From UBA2334 sp049653005 (GTDB taxonomy: Bacteria; Pseudomonadota; Gammaproteobacteria; Burkholderiales; Burkholderiaceae_C): a DNA stretch of 64,000 nucleotides. The position numbers and the translations under genes are program-made. Of this stretch, positions 16,363 through 26,145 are shown piece after piece (position 1 is the stretch's first letter; the number at the start of each line of letters is the position of its first letter). Location of the stretch: positions 1 through 64,000 of the forward strand of contig JBASFL010000042.1 of assembly GCA_049653005.1 (NCBI GenBank), written 5' to 3'. Below the pieces are notes generated by a model that made no database searches, was not told where the DNA came from, and saw nothing but the letters and a program-made list of their open reading frames with translations.

Positions 16363-18477
16363 TCAGCCGTTGAAAGTGCCACCATCGGCAGCCAGACGCT
16401 GGATCAGCGCGGCCGGCTGCCAGAAGCGGGCATCCCCATGGGGCAGGTTGGCGAACCGGTTCATGGCTCGAACCACGTTGAACAAGCCGAACTGCTCGGC
16501 GTGGTGCATGGGGCCACCGCGCCAGGCCGGAAATCCGTAGCCGGTGAGGTACACCATGTCGATGTCGCTGGCGCGGGCCGCAATCCCTTCTTCAAGAATG
16601 CGGGCGCCTTCGTTGACGAGGGCAAAGACCAGCCGTTGAACGATCTCGGCCTCGTCGATCTTGCGGGTGGCCACATGCACCGCAACGCGGTGCTTTTCGA
16701 TCAGCTCATTGACCAACTCGCTGGGGACAGCATCGCGCTTGCCGGGGGGATAGTCGTACCAGCCTGCACTGGTTTTCTGACCGAAGCGCCCCAGTTCACA
16801 GATCAGGTCGGGCAGCTTGCTGTGGCGGACCTCCGGCTTTTCGACGTAGTGCCGTTTGCGGATGTACCAGCCAATGTCGTTGCCGGCCATGTCGCTCATG
16901 CGGAACGGCCCCATCGGAAAGCCGAACCGCTCCATCGCACGGTCCACCTGGGCCGGCGTGCAGCCTTCCTCCAGCAGGAATGCGGCCTGCCGGAAATAGG
17001 GGTCCAGCATGCGGTTGCCGATAAAGCCGTCGCACACCCCAGAGACCACACAGGTCTTCTTGATCTTTTTGCCCAGCGCCATCACGGTGGCCAGGACGTC
17101 CTTGCCGGTCTGAGCACCGCGTACCACTTCCAGCAGCTTCATCACGTTGGCTGGGCTAAAAAAGTGGAGACCCACCACGTCCTGTGGCCGCCGGGTGAAG
17201 CCTGCGATGCGGTTGAGATCCAGCGTCGATGTGTTCGACGCCAGGATGGCGCCGGCTTTCATCGTCGCGTCCAGCTGGCTGAACACACGTTGCTTGACAT
17301 CCATGTCCTCGAACACCGCTTCGATCACCAGGTCGGATTGCGCAATGGTCTGGTAGTCCAGCGTGGTGCTCAACAGGGCCATGCGCTCTTCACACTTCTC
17401 CTGCTTGAGCTTGCCCTTCTGGACCTGTGCTTCGTAGTTCTTGCGGATGTTGGCCACACCCCGGTCCAGCGCCTCCTGCTGGGTCTCCAGCAGGATCACC
17501 GGCAGGCCCGCGTTGAGGAAGTTCATGGCGATGCCCCCGCCCATGGTGCCCGCGCCAATGACGGCCACGGAACGGATGTCGCGCTGTGGCGTGCCGGCTG
17601 GCACATCGGCCAACTTGGACGCCGCCCGCTCGGCCACGAACAGGTGGCGCAGCGCAGCGCTCTCTGGCGTGCCCATCAAATCCTTGAAGACCTGCAGTTC
17701 CAGCGACAGACCGTCGTCAAACTTGCGCTGTGTGGCCTTTTCCACCATCTCCAGGCCCTTGAGTGGGGCCGGCAGGTTGCGGGACAGGCCCTTGACCATC
17801 GCGCGAGCGAATTCAAAATAGCCGTCGCCTTGCGGATGTTTGCAGGGCAGATCCCGCAGTCTGGGCAACGGCCGACCTTCCGCCACCGCCTGTGCGGCCT
17901 CGCGTGCGAGTGCGATCGCCTCGTCCAGGAGCGTGTCGGCACTGGCGGCCATGCGGTCGAAGATGCGCTGGTTGGGCGTTTGTGCCAGCAGCTCGCTCTT
18001 CACCGGGTCACCGCTGACGATCAGGTTGAGCGCGGGCTCGATGCCCAGCGCGCGAGGCAGGCGCTGCGTGCCGCCGGCACCAGGAATCAGGCCCAGCTTG
18101 ACCTCGGGCATGGAAATGAGGCAGCCCGGTGCAGCGATGCGGTAGTGACAGCCCAGCGCGAGTTCGAGCCCGCCCCCCATGGCCACACCGTTGAGTGCAG
18201 CCACCACCGGTTTTGCAGAGCTCTCGAACACATCGATGACACTGCGCAGGTCCGGCAGGCGGTATGCCAGTTCGGAGCCCAACTCCGTGATGTCGGCTCC
18301 GCTGGAAAAGGCGCTGGCGCCACCCGCCAACACCACCGCCCGCACGGCCACATCTGTCGTTGCCTGGTCCAGCGCCTGCACCGCAGCGCGGCGGGTGGCC
18401 AGCCCGAGCCCGTTCATGGGCGGGTTGTCCAGTCGGATCAGGGCGACGTCACCCCTGACTTCGTATTGCACTGTCAT
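16363..18477 (-). CDS. FadB/FadJ-like enoyl-CoA hydratase / 3-hydroxyacyl-CoA dehydrogenase
   Basis: This 704-residue bifunctional enzyme has a crotonase domain first (about 1-190, with NGVAMGGGLELALGCHYRIA as the oxyanion-hole segment) and then an NAD-dependent 3-hydroxyacyl-CoA dehydrogenase domain beginning at about 305 (GAGTMGGGIAMNFLNAG), with GLHFFSPANVMKLLEVV carrying the catalytic histidine. It would hydrate enoyl-CoA and oxidise the product to 3-ketoacyl-CoA for the adjacent thiolase. The ATG at 18477 is chosen for AGGGAAC upstream and its position 16 bases after the acyl-CoA dehydrogenase stop; an ATG 11 codons earlier would overlap that gene. Substrate chain type is not determinable. 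Confidence 0.88.
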   Translation of the reverse strand: MTVQYEVRGDVALIRLDNPPMNGLGLATRRAAVQALDQATTDVAVRAVVLAGGASAFSSGADITELGSELAYRLPDLRSVIDVFESSAKPVVAALNGVAMGGGLELALGCHYRIAAPGCLISMPEVKLGLIPGAGGTQRLPRALGIEPALNLIVSGDPVKSELLAQTPNQRIFDRMAASADTLLDEAIALAREAAQAVAEGRPLPRLRDLPCKHPQGDGYFEFARAMVKGLSRNLPAPLKGLEMVEKATQRKFDDGLSLELQVFKDLMGTPESAALRHLFVAERAASKLADVPAGTPQRDIRSVAVIGAGTMGGGIAMNFLNAGLPVILLETQQEALDRGVANIRKNYEAQVQKGKLKQEKCEERMALLSTTLDYQTIAQSDLVIEAVFEDMDVKQRVFSQLDATMKAGAILASNTSTLDLNRIAGFTRRPQDVVGLHFFSPANVMKLLEVVRGAQTGKDVLATVMALGKKIKKTCVVSGVCDGFIGNRMLDPYFRQAAFLLEEGCTPAQVDRAMERFGFPMGPFRMSDMAGNDIGWYIRKRHYVEKPEVRHSKLPDLICELGRFGQKTSAGWYDYPPGKRDAVPSELVNELIEKHRVAVHVATRKIDEAEIVQRLVFALVNEGARILEEGIAARASDIDMVYLTGYGFPAWRGGPMHHAEQFGLFNVVRAMNRFANLPHGDARFWQPAALIQRLAADGGTFNG

Positions 18478-18493
18478 TGGTTGTTCCCTGTTC

Positions 18494-19654
18494 TCACTTG
18501 CGTGGTTCATCGCAGATGGCGCGCGCGATGATCTCTTTCATGATTTCGGAGGTGCCGGCGTAGATGCGCTCGATGCGTGCGTCGCAGTACGCGCGCGCCA
18601 CGGCGTATTCCTGCATGTAGCCGTAGCCGCCATGCAGTTGCAGGCAATCGTCGGTCACGCGCGCGAGCAGTTCCGAATGCCAGAGCTTGCCGGCCGAGGC
18701 GCCAATGGAATCCAGCTCACCCGCCAGGTGGCGCTGGATCATGCTGTCGCACAACGCGCGGCCGGCCTGCAGGTCGGCCCAGAGGCTGGCCAGCTTGAAG
18801 CGCGTGTTCTGGAAGTCGGCAATGCGCTGCTTGAACGCCTTGCGGTCCTTGACATAGGTCCGCGTCAGCTCGAAGACGGCCTCGGCGCGCGACTGGCAAT
18901 TGACGGAGATGCACAGCCGCTCCTGCGGCAGCTCCTGCATCATGTAGCGAAAGCCTTTGTTCACTTCACCCAGCAGGTGGTGCGCCGGCACCCGGACCTG
19001 ATCGAAGAACAGTTCTGCCGTGTCCTGGGCGTGCTGCCCGATCTTGTGCAGGTTCCGCCCCCGCGAGAAGCCGGGCATGTCGGCGGTCACCACAAACATG
19101 GAGATGCCCCCTTTGCCCTGGGCATCCTCCGTCTGCGCGGCCACCACGATCACACCCGCGTTCTGACCGTTGGTGATGAAGGTTTTCTGGCCTGTGATGA
19201 GCCAGTCATCACCCTCACGGACGGCGCGGGTCTTGATGCTGGCCAGGTCGCTGCCAGCGCCGGGTTCGGTCATGGCGATGGCACCCACCAGTTCACCGCT
19301 GACCATGCGCGGAAGGATCGCGCGCTGGATCTCGGGTGTGCCGTAGTGCGCGATGTAGGGCGCCACCACCATCGAATGCAGATTGAAGCCCGGTCCTGTC
19401 GCACCGATGCGGCACAGCTCTTCGGCCACGATCATGTCGAACAGCACGTCAGCGCCAGGCCCCCCCTGCTCTTCGGTCAACCAGCAGCAGAGCAAGCCGT
19501 TTTCACCGGCCTTGCGCCAGACCTCCAGCGGTACGCCATGGTCATGTTCCCACTGGGCATGCCGGGGTGCGATCTCGTTTTCGCAGAAACGTCGGACCTG
19601 GTCCCTGAACGCTTGGTGTTCGGATGAAAAGAAAGTGCGTTTGAGCAATTCCAC
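18494..19654 (-). CDS. acyl-CoA dehydrogenase, long-chain/isovaleryl-type active site
   Basis: A 386-residue FAD-dependent acyl-CoA dehydrogenase with the signatures AMTEPGAGSDLASIKT and HGGYGYMQEYAVARAYCDARIERIYAGTSEI. The loop that in medium-chain enzymes carries the catalytic glutamate (YEGTS) reads YAGTS. A glutamate is present instead in LPQERL (about residue 243), the position used by long-chain and isovaleryl-CoA dehydrogenases, so the enzyme is probably active with that alternative base. The start is GTG with AAGGA upstream. It introduces the alpha-beta double bond, passing electrons to EtfAB encoded downstream. Confidence 0.9.
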   Translation of the reverse strand: MELLKRTFFSSEHQAFRDQVRRFCENEIAPRHAQWEHDHGVPLEVWRKAGENGLLCCWLTEEQGGPGADVLFDMIVAEELCRIGATGPGFNLHSMVVAPYIAHYGTPEIQRAILPRMVSGELVGAIAMTEPGAGSDLASIKTRAVREGDDWLITGQKTFITNGQNAGVIVVAAQTEDAQGKGGISMFVVTADMPGFSRGRNLHKIGQHAQDTAELFFDQVRVPAHHLLGEVNKGFRYMMQELPQERLCISVNCQSRAEAVFELTRTYVKDRKAFKQRIADFQNTRFKLASLWADLQAGRALCDSMIQRHLAGELDSIGASAGKLWHSELLARVTDDCLQLHGGYGYMQEYAVARAYCDARIERIYAGTSEIMKEIIARAICDEPRK

Positions 19655-19749
19655 AGAGGGGTCCTTGTGTCAGAAAGGTTGTTGAATGTGTTGAGCGGAT
19701 CGAACGGGGCCTGAGCAAAGAAAACCCATGGCCATGCGCCACTGTTTCA

Positions 19750-22137
19750 TCAGCGCTTTTGTTGGGCCGATGTGGGTAGCAGGAAATAGGCAAGTGCGGG
19801 CAGCAGCACCATGGCACCGACCATGTTCCACAGGAACATGAAGGCCAGCAGCAGGCCCATGTCGGCCTGGAACTTGATGGGACTGAACACCCAGGTGATG
19901 ACCCCAAAGGCCAACGTCACACCAGTCAACATCACCACCTTGCCGGTGAACAGCAAGGAGCGGTAATAGGCCTCGGACAGCGTGGCCCCTTCGCGCAACC
20001 GCGCCAGCATCACGGACAGGATGTACAGCGCGTAGTCCACACCGATGCCCACGCCCAGCGCGATCACGGGCAGCGTGGCGACCTTGACCCCCATCCCCAG
20101 CGCCACCATCAGCGCCTCGGCCAAGAACGAGGTGACCACCAGCGGCAGCACCGCCACCACCACCGCCCGCCAGGAGCGGAAGGTGATGAACGACAGGATC
20201 ACCACCGCGCCGTAGACCAGCCAGAGCATCTTGTGCCAGGCGTCCTTCACCACCACATTGGTCGCGGCCTCGATGCCGGCCGACCCCGCGGCCAGCAGGA
20301 ACTTCGCATCGTCGCTGTCGTACTTCGCAGCGAAATTTTCGATGTGCCCTGTCACCCTCGCCAGGGTTTCAGCCTTGTGATCGCGCAGGAACACATACAA
20401 GGTGAGCAGGTTGCAAGAGTCGTTGTAGAGGCCACGCGGCGCGTTGGCCGTGACGGTGTTGACCATGTCCTGGCTGGGCAACATCTCGTACCACTTGGGG
20501 TTGCCTTCGTTCAGGCCGCTCAGCACCCGACGGTTCAACAACGCCAGTGTGTTGGTGGCTTCCACCCCTTCCATCTGACGCAGCTGCCACTCCAGCTCGT
20601 CGACCTTCTGGACCGTCTCCACCTTGGTACATCCGCCTTCGGGGGTCTTGACCATGACCGCCAGCACGTCGCTCGACGCGCCATAGGCTGGGTTGAGGAA
20701 TCCGACATCGCGGTTGTATCGGCTGTCGGCACGCAACTCAGGCGCACCGGGATCGAGGTCACCAATCGAGAGCCTGGAGCTCACCGCGAAGCCGGCGACC
20801 AGCAACAGCACTCCCACCAGAACGGCCATCTTGGCCCACCGGGGCTGGGTGAACCGGTCCAGAAAAGCCCACATCGGATGTTTGGCTTCCCCCCGCGCAT
20901 CGGCCTCTTCGGCCTTGAGGCTCCGCGCCGCCGCCTTTTTGCTGACACCGGTGTAGGACAGCATGATGGGCAGCAGGATCAGGTTGGTGAAGATCAGCAC
21001 GCCCACACCGATGGACGCGGCGATGGCCAGTTCACGGATGACCTGGATGTCGATCACCAGCAGCACGGCGAAACCCACCACATCGGCCAGCAGCGCCGTC
21101 AGACCCGCCAGGAACAACCGGCGGAACGTGAGCCGCGCGGCGATCAGCCGATGCATGCCTCGACCCACGTCCTGCATGATGCCGTTCATCTTCTGGGCGC
21201 CGTGGCTCATGCCGATGGCGAACACCAGAAAAGGCACCAGGATGGAATACGGATCCAGGGAAAAGCCCAGTGTGGGCAGCAGACCGAGCTGCCACACCAC
21301 GGCCACCAGCGAAGCCAGCACGACCAGCGCAGTCGAACGTACGCAGCGCGTGTACCAGAACACCATGGCGGTGGCGATGAGCACCGCCAGGCCAAAGAAC
21401 AGCAATACATCCCGAACGCCATCGATCAGGTCACCCACCAGCTTGGCAAAGCCGGTGATGTGGATCGTGACGCCTTTGGCTTCGTACTTGGTGCGCAGCG
21501 TCTCCAGTGCCAGGGAGAACTGCCCGTAGTCCAGCGGCACGCCGTCGATGCTCTTGGACAGGAGTGGCACGTAGATGACCGTTGACCGCGCGTCCAGGGC
21601 CACGATCTGCCCCACCTCGCCCGACCGTGCCACGTTGGCCGCCAGCTGCTGCAGGCTCTGCGGCGATCCGTCGTACCCGTCGGGAATGACCGGGCCTCCC
21701 TCCAGGCCTTCTTCGGTCACACCGGTCCAGCGTGTGTTGGGTGTCCAGAGACTCTTCACGCCCGAGCGGGCCACACCCGGCATCAGGAACAGCTCATCGC
21801 TGATCTCACGCAAGGTCTCCAGGTACTGGGGGTCGTAGATATCGCCCTTGGGGTTGACCACCGCCACCCGGACGGCATTGCCCAGCCCCTGCAACTCGCT
21901 CTGGTGCTGCAGGAAGTTGACCACATAGGCGTGGGACGTCGGGATGGTCTTCTCGAAACTGGCGGACAGCTGAAGCTTGGAGGCCTGCCAGCCCAACACC
22001 AGGGTGATCAGCGCACACAGGAGAACGACCAGCCCGCGGTTGTTGAAAAACAGGCGTTCAACCCGCGATCCGGAGGACGCATCAAACTGGGCGAGATCCG
22101 TCACCACAGGCTCTTCGCCACGACTCACGACTGCCAT
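19750..22137 (-). CDS. MMPL/RND-family transporter
   Basis: A 795-residue membrane protein with the duplicated RND layout. One membrane helix near 35-53 is followed by a large periplasmic domain to about 230 and five more helices (about 245-415). The pattern then repeats: a helix near 445, a second periplasmic domain, and helices from about 640 onward (GAVVILSFITFRSWRAVVVAV, IALGVGIGVDYALYIL). The acidic residue in GIGVDYALY sits where RND proteins relay protons. Such MMPL-type proteins accompany YCF48-like genes in clusters for steroid, terpenoid or other lipid catabolism and are thought to move hydrophobic substrates, but direction is unproven. It lies one base after the YCF48-like gene, so the two are certainly coupled. 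Confidence 0.88.
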   Translation of the reverse strand: MAVVSRGEEPVVTDLAQFDASSGSRVERLFFNNRGLVVLLCALITLVLGWQASKLQLSASFEKTIPTSHAYVVNFLQHQSELQGLGNAVRVAVVNPKGDIYDPQYLETLREISDELFLMPGVARSGVKSLWTPNTRWTGVTEEGLEGGPVIPDGYDGSPQSLQQLAANVARSGEVGQIVALDARSTVIYVPLLSKSIDGVPLDYGQFSLALETLRTKYEAKGVTIHITGFAKLVGDLIDGVRDVLLFFGLAVLIATAMVFWYTRCVRSTALVVLASLVAVVWQLGLLPTLGFSLDPYSILVPFLVFAIGMSHGAQKMNGIMQDVGRGMHRLIAARLTFRRLFLAGLTALLADVVGFAVLLVIDIQVIRELAIAASIGVGVLIFTNLILLPIMLSYTGVSKKAAARSLKAEEADARGEAKHPMWAFLDRFTQPRWAKMAVLVGVLLLVAGFAVSSRLSIGDLDPGAPELRADSRYNRDVGFLNPAYGASSDVLAVMVKTPEGGCTKVETVQKVDELEWQLRQMEGVEATNTLALLNRRVLSGLNEGNPKWYEMLPSQDMVNTVTANAPRGLYNDSCNLLTLYVFLRDHKAETLARVTGHIENFAAKYDSDDAKFLLAAGSAGIEAATNVVVKDAWHKMLWLVYGAVVILSFITFRSWRAVVVAVLPLVVTSFLAEALMVALGMGVKVATLPVIALGVGIGVDYALYILSVMLARLREGATLSEAYYRSLLFTGKVVMLTGVTLAFGVITWVFSPIKFQADMGLLLAFMFLWNMVGAMVLLPALAYFLLPTSAQQKR

Positions 22138-22138
22138 T

Positions 22139-23236
22139 TCAGTTTCCTTTTTTCAGCTGGTTCGCCGGGACGTGGTTCACGCCCGTTGCCGCCGTCACCA
22201 TTAGTCCGCCACCATTCAGCGGCATCACGCTAGAGAGTGGATAGGCGAGAGATCTGTAGACCGGGGTCAGGCGCAGATCAGGCCCAACAGAAAAAATGTG
22301 CCCGGCCTGGTTGGCGACCAACACGTCCTGCCCGCCGACTGCCACAGCCGCGACAAACGAGATGGGAGGCGTGCCAGCAACCTGCGCCCAGCTCTCACCG
22401 CGGTTCGCCGAACGGAACAGGTTGCCTCGCAGCCCACCGGCCACAACGGCGCCGTCCTTAGCCAGTGCCAGCGTGAACCAGCTACCGGTGTACGGACTCT
22501 TGAGCGCCTGGAACGAACGGCCACCGTCGGCGGAGCGGTGCATCTGCCCCTGTTCACCGACCAGATACACATCGGCACCCGCCGAGCGGATGGCGTAGAG
22601 GTGCATCTCCTTGGGGTTGTCGATCAGATGCCGGACGCTCGTCCAAGTCCGACCACCGTCCCGGGTCTCGAAGAACAGGTTGTAGGCTCCTACCACCCAG
22701 CCATGCTGGGCGTCCTGGAAATGCACATCCAGCAAAGGCTTGTCCGGTCCGTCGGCCAGCAGCTGCTGTGCTGATCTCAAAGCCTGATCGGCTTTCGGAT
22801 CGCCGGCGCTTGCGGCCAGGCCTTCTGCCACTTTCACCGCGGACTTCGCAAGGTCTGCGCCGTTGGCCTGCAACACCCAGCTGTCCCCACCGTCGGTGGT
22901 GTTCAAAATCGTGCCGCCGTGGCCCACCGCCCAACCCAGCTTGTCGTTGACAAAGCTGACCGCGGTCAGCGTGATGCTGACCGGCACCTGTTGGGCCTGT
23001 CGCCAGGATTCACCCTGGTTATCGGACAGCACGACCAGGCCCCGCTCACCCACGGCCACGGTTCGTTTGCCCGCCTGGGCTGCAGATAGCATGAACTGGC
23101 GCTCGGGCGTCTTAGCCACCAGCGCCGGTCGCGTAAGCGCGGGGAAGGCGGTCTGCGCATGGGCAGACAAAGCCGCCCACCCCACCAGGGCCGCTATACA
23201 GCACCGCCACGGCAGCGACCAATTCCGTTTCAACAT
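22139..23236 (-). CDS. exported YCF48/BNR-repeat protein
   Basis: This 365-residue protein has a signal peptide (cleavage near ALSAHAQT, about residue 27) and a chain of Asp-box-like turns: DNQGESW, TDGGDSW, RDGGRTW, ADGGRSF and NRGESW, each in a beta-propeller blade. The family is related to the photosystem II assembly factor YCF48, but in non-phototrophs it is found next to MMPL transporters in lipid-catabolism clusters. That is the case here, where only one base separates its stop from the MMPL start. A periplasmic scaffold or accessory role for the transporter is inferred. The start was moved to ATG 23236 because it gives the signal peptide and has GGAGA upstream. Confidence 0.82.
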   Translation of the reverse strand: MLKRNWSLPWRCCIAALVGWAALSAHAQTAFPALTRPALVAKTPERQFMLSAAQAGKRTVAVGERGLVVLSDNQGESWRQAQQVPVSITLTAVSFVNDKLGWAVGHGGTILNTTDGGDSWVLQANGADLAKSAVKVAEGLAASAGDPKADQALRSAQQLLADGPDKPLLDVHFQDAQHGWVVGAYNLFFETRDGGRTWTSVRHLIDNPKEMHLYAIRSAGADVYLVGEQGQMHRSADGGRSFQALKSPYTGSWFTLALAKDGAVVAGGLRGNLFRSANRGESWAQVAGTPPISFVAAVAVGGQDVLVANQAGHIFSVGPDLRLTPVYRSLAYPLSSVMPLNGGGLMVTAATGVNHVPANQLKKGN

Positions 23237-23489
23237 GAGATGTGTCTCCAAATGAACAACCCACTCAAGGGGTTTTACAAACGCGATCGGCAAGACGGTC
23301 CGTTCGGCACGCAGGCGGGGAAGTTGCCTGTGCTCCCTTCCACACAAATGACGAACCCACCGAGGCTCCGTCGAGCCCGAGCGGCTCAAGGGCCCGCTAC
23401 CCGCCTCAGGTCGGGCGATACCGGCCAGACCACCGGATCCTTTGTGAAGGGCATCAACCTTGCCGCATGCACCTCTGCTAAGGCCAGGC
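23237..23489. other. intergenic gap inside the catabolic cluster
   Basis: About 250 bases with no gene separating the oxidoreductase from the YCF48-MMPL pair. This is the largest gap in the minus-strand run, so it probably holds a second promoter; none was clear enough to place. Confidence 0.4.
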
Positions 23490-24521
23490 TCATTGCGGAT
23501 CCGCCACATGCAAGATCAACTTGCCCGGACGCTTGCCCGAGAACAGCGTGGGCAGCAGTTGGGGCGCATGCTCAAAGCCCTCCACCACGTGCTCTTCGAC
23601 GTGCAGGCGCCCCTGCGACACCCACTTCGCGAGCTGCTCTGCACCTTCTGTCAGACGGTCCCGGTAAAAGAACAAAAGAATGCCTTTGACCGTGAGCATG
23701 TGGGTGCAGATGCGCATGTAATTGCTCGGGCCCTGCAGCTTGGTGCTGGTGTAGCCAGAAGACATGGCGCCGCAGATGAGCACGCGCCCCTGTGGTGCCA
23801 TGTGCAACAGCAGGGTGTCCAGCATGTCGCCACCCACGTTGTCGAAATACGCGTCCACACCCTGCGGGCACAGGGCCTGCAGCCGCTGGCCAATGTCCTC
23901 GGACTTGTAGTCGATGGCGTGGTCGTATCCGGCCTTCTCCACCAGCCAGCGGCACTTGTCGGCGCCACCCGCGATGCCGATCACCTGCCTGGCACCCAAG
24001 GCTTTGCAGATACCGCCCGCGAGCGATCCCGTGGCACCCGTGGCGGCCGAGATCACCACCGTGTCCTGGGGCTGTATCTTCAACACATCCGTGACACCGA
24101 AGTAGGCGGTCAAGCCACCCACACCGAACACACCCAGGTGCCACTGCAAGGGGAAGTCTGCCTGGGGCAGCACACGCAAGGGCATGGGACCGTCACTGCG
24201 AACCAACACAAAGTCCTGCCAGCTCATGAATCCCTCGACCAAGTCCCCGACCGCATAGGCAGGATCCAGAGATGCCACCACCTGTCCGATGCCCATCGTG
24301 CGCATCGGTTCACCTTCCTGCACCGGCGGCATGTAGCCACCGTCCTCGGTCAACCAGATGCGCTGGCTGGCGTCGTAGCCGAAATACAGGGTCCGCACCA
24401 GTACCTCGCCCGGCGCTGGCGTTGGCACGGCTGCCTCCTGATAGCGAAAGTCCTCAGGCTTTACGGCCCCGGTGGGGCGATGGGCGAGGAGCCATTGACG
24501 GTTGATGGCGGGTGCGTTCAT
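23490..24521 (-). CDS. zinc-free MDR-family NADP-dependent oxidoreductase
   Basis: A 343-residue medium-chain reductase of the prostaglandin/leukotriene reductase-like group. It has the early YFGYDASQRIWLTED motif, the nucleotide-binding ISAATGATGSLAGGICKALG (about 152-172), DAYFDNVGGDMLD, and lacks zinc ligands. Relatives reduce the double bond of alpha,beta-unsaturated ketones or related compounds with NADPH. Here it may reduce an unsaturated intermediate of the cluster's unknown substrate. The start at ATG 24521 (MNAPAINRQWLLAHRP) is chosen by homology; the open frame extends 40 codons upstream into the neighbouring ligase gene. Confidence 0.85.
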   Translation of the reverse strand: MNAPAINRQWLLAHRPTGAVKPEDFRYQEAAVPTPAPGEVLVRTLYFGYDASQRIWLTEDGGYMPPVQEGEPMRTMGIGQVVASLDPAYAVGDLVEGFMSWQDFVLVRSDGPMPLRVLPQADFPLQWHLGVFGVGGLTAYFGVTDVLKIQPQDTVVISAATGATGSLAGGICKALGARQVIGIAGGADKCRWLVEKAGYDHAIDYKSEDIGQRLQALCPQGVDAYFDNVGGDMLDTLLLHMAPQGRVLICGAMSSGYTSTKLQGPSNYMRICTHMLTVKGILLFFYRDRLTEGAEQLAKWVSQGRLHVEEHVVEGFEHAPQLLPTLFSGKRPGKLILHVADPQ

Positions 24522-24552
24522 GGCGTGCTTTGTCTGGTGATGCGGTGGCCGG

Positions 24553-26109
24553 TCAGATGCGGCGCCCGGCACTGTTCCAGAAGAGGTCACGAATGTTCTT
24601 CTTGAGCACCTTGCCAACCGTACTTCGAGGCAACGCATCAATGAAGCTCACCGTCTTCGGCGCCTTGACAGAACCCAGCTTTTCCTTGCACAGGGAAATC
24701 AGCTCCTCGGCGTCCACCACCGATCCGGGCTTGATTTCCACCACCGCTTTCACAGCCTCGCCCCACTGCTCGTCGGGCACACCGATCACCGCGCAGTCCA
24801 TGACCGCGGGATGCGTCCAAATCACCTGCTCGACCTCGCTGGGATACACGTTGAAACCACCGGAAATGATCACGTCCCGCTTGCGGTCGGTGATGTGCAA
24901 ATAGCCCTCTGCGTCCAGGTGGCCCACATCGCCGGTGTGCAACCAGCCATCGATGACCGTTTCAGCGGTCTTGTCCGGCAGCTTGTAGTAGCCCTTCATT
25001 ACGATGTCACCGCGGACACAGATTTCGCCAGTTTCGCCCTTGGGCAAGGGGCGCCGGTCATCGTCCATGATCGCCAGCGCATTCAACACAGAGGGCAGTC
25101 CGCAAGCCGACAGGCGTTCATCCGACGCCACCTCGCCGTTGACAAAGTGGTCGCTCGGACGCAGGAACGCGATGGAACCCGGCGCCTCGGTCTGCCCGTA
25201 CCCTTGCAGCATGACCGGGCCGAACACGCCCAGCGCTTTTTTCAACTTCTCCGTCGACATCGGCGCCGCACCGTACATGAAGTAGCGCAGCGAAGAAAAC
25301 TCCTGCTCCCGAATGCCGGGTGTTTCCAGCAGCCGGTAGATGACCGTTGGCGGCAGGAAAAACTCGGTCACTTTCTGCTGCGTGATGGCATCCAGCAGCG
25401 ACTGGGGATCGGGCTTGGTCAGCACGATCACCTTGCCGCCGCGCGCCGTCGCCGACAACGACAGAAAACCCGCCGTGTGCGTCATAGGGGCCGCCGCCAG
25501 GTTGACGATGCTGTCTCCGCTGGCGTACGGGGTGTTGATGATCCCGTTGGCGATGGAGACACCCAGGCTGCGGTGCGTCAGCATCACCCCTTTGGGCATC
25601 CCCGTGGTGCCCCCCGTGGGCATGATGGCGGCCAGATGGTCCTGCTCGACATTCCGTGCGGGCGGCTGGGCCGGATGACCTGCCATCCAGGTCTGCAGGG
25701 TCTCGCAACCTTCGACCACGCCGTCAATGCACACCAGCAGGCGCAAGCGTGGGCATGAAGCCCGCATGGTTTCGACCATCGAAGCGAAGTACTTCTGGAA
25801 GAACAGAACCTCGACGTCGAAGCCGTCAAGCAAGGCCGTGTTCTCGCTCACTGTGCTGCGAGGATTCACCGGCACCCATGCAAGACCGGCGCGCCAGATG
25901 CCCAGTACACACATCCAGGACAAAGGGTGGTTGGCCGATAGCACTGCTCCCTTGGTCTCCAGTGCGATGCCGCTGGCCACCAGGGCCTGGGCGACACGGC
26001 AGCTGGTGTCATAGGCCTCGTCGAAAGACCAGTCCTGGCCGTCCATGAAGTACGCGGTGGCCTGACCGTTCAGGCTGCGTCCCCGGTCGAAATAGTGAAT
26101 CAGAGACAT
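24553..26109 (-). CDS. class I adenylate-forming acyl-CoA ligase
   Basis: A 518-residue ATP-dependent acyl-CoA synthetase. The P-loop-like motif is PTGGTTGMPKGVMLTHRS (about 164-181), followed by GYGQTEAPGS, GWLHTGDVGHLDAEGY, DRKRDVIISGGFNVYPSEVE (the A8 hinge) and the catalytic lysine in GKVLKK near residue 505. It would activate the free acid substrate to its CoA thioester, the entry step for the beta-oxidation-type enzymes encoded around it. AGAGGAAATCG precedes the ATG. Acyl specificity cannot be read from sequence. Confidence 0.9.
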   Translation of the reverse strand: MSLIHYFDRGRSLNGQATAYFMDGQDWSFDEAYDTSCRVAQALVASGIALETKGAVLSANHPLSWMCVLGIWRAGLAWVPVNPRSTVSENTALLDGFDVEVLFFQKYFASMVETMRASCPRLRLLVCIDGVVEGCETLQTWMAGHPAQPPARNVEQDHLAAIMPTGGTTGMPKGVMLTHRSLGVSIANGIINTPYASGDSIVNLAAAPMTHTAGFLSLSATARGGKVIVLTKPDPQSLLDAITQQKVTEFFLPPTVIYRLLETPGIREQEFSSLRYFMYGAAPMSTEKLKKALGVFGPVMLQGYGQTEAPGSIAFLRPSDHFVNGEVASDERLSACGLPSVLNALAIMDDDRRPLPKGETGEICVRGDIVMKGYYKLPDKTAETVIDGWLHTGDVGHLDAEGYLHITDRKRDVIISGGFNVYPSEVEQVIWTHPAVMDCAVIGVPDEQWGEAVKAVVEIKPGSVVDAEELISLCKEKLGSVKAPKTVSFIDALPRSTVGKVLKKNIRDLFWNSAGRRI

Positions 26110-26145
26110 CCTCGATTTCCTCTTGCTGTTGCCACGTGGTGTCGG

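Noticed and set aside
13558..18531. Long plus-strand open frames (838 and 697 codons) opposite the etf, thiolase and FadB-like genes
   Set aside because: They are antisense shadows in GC-rich DNA; the minus-strand frames carry clear enzyme motifs and ribosome sites, while these are His/Gln/Gly/Ala-rich with no motif.
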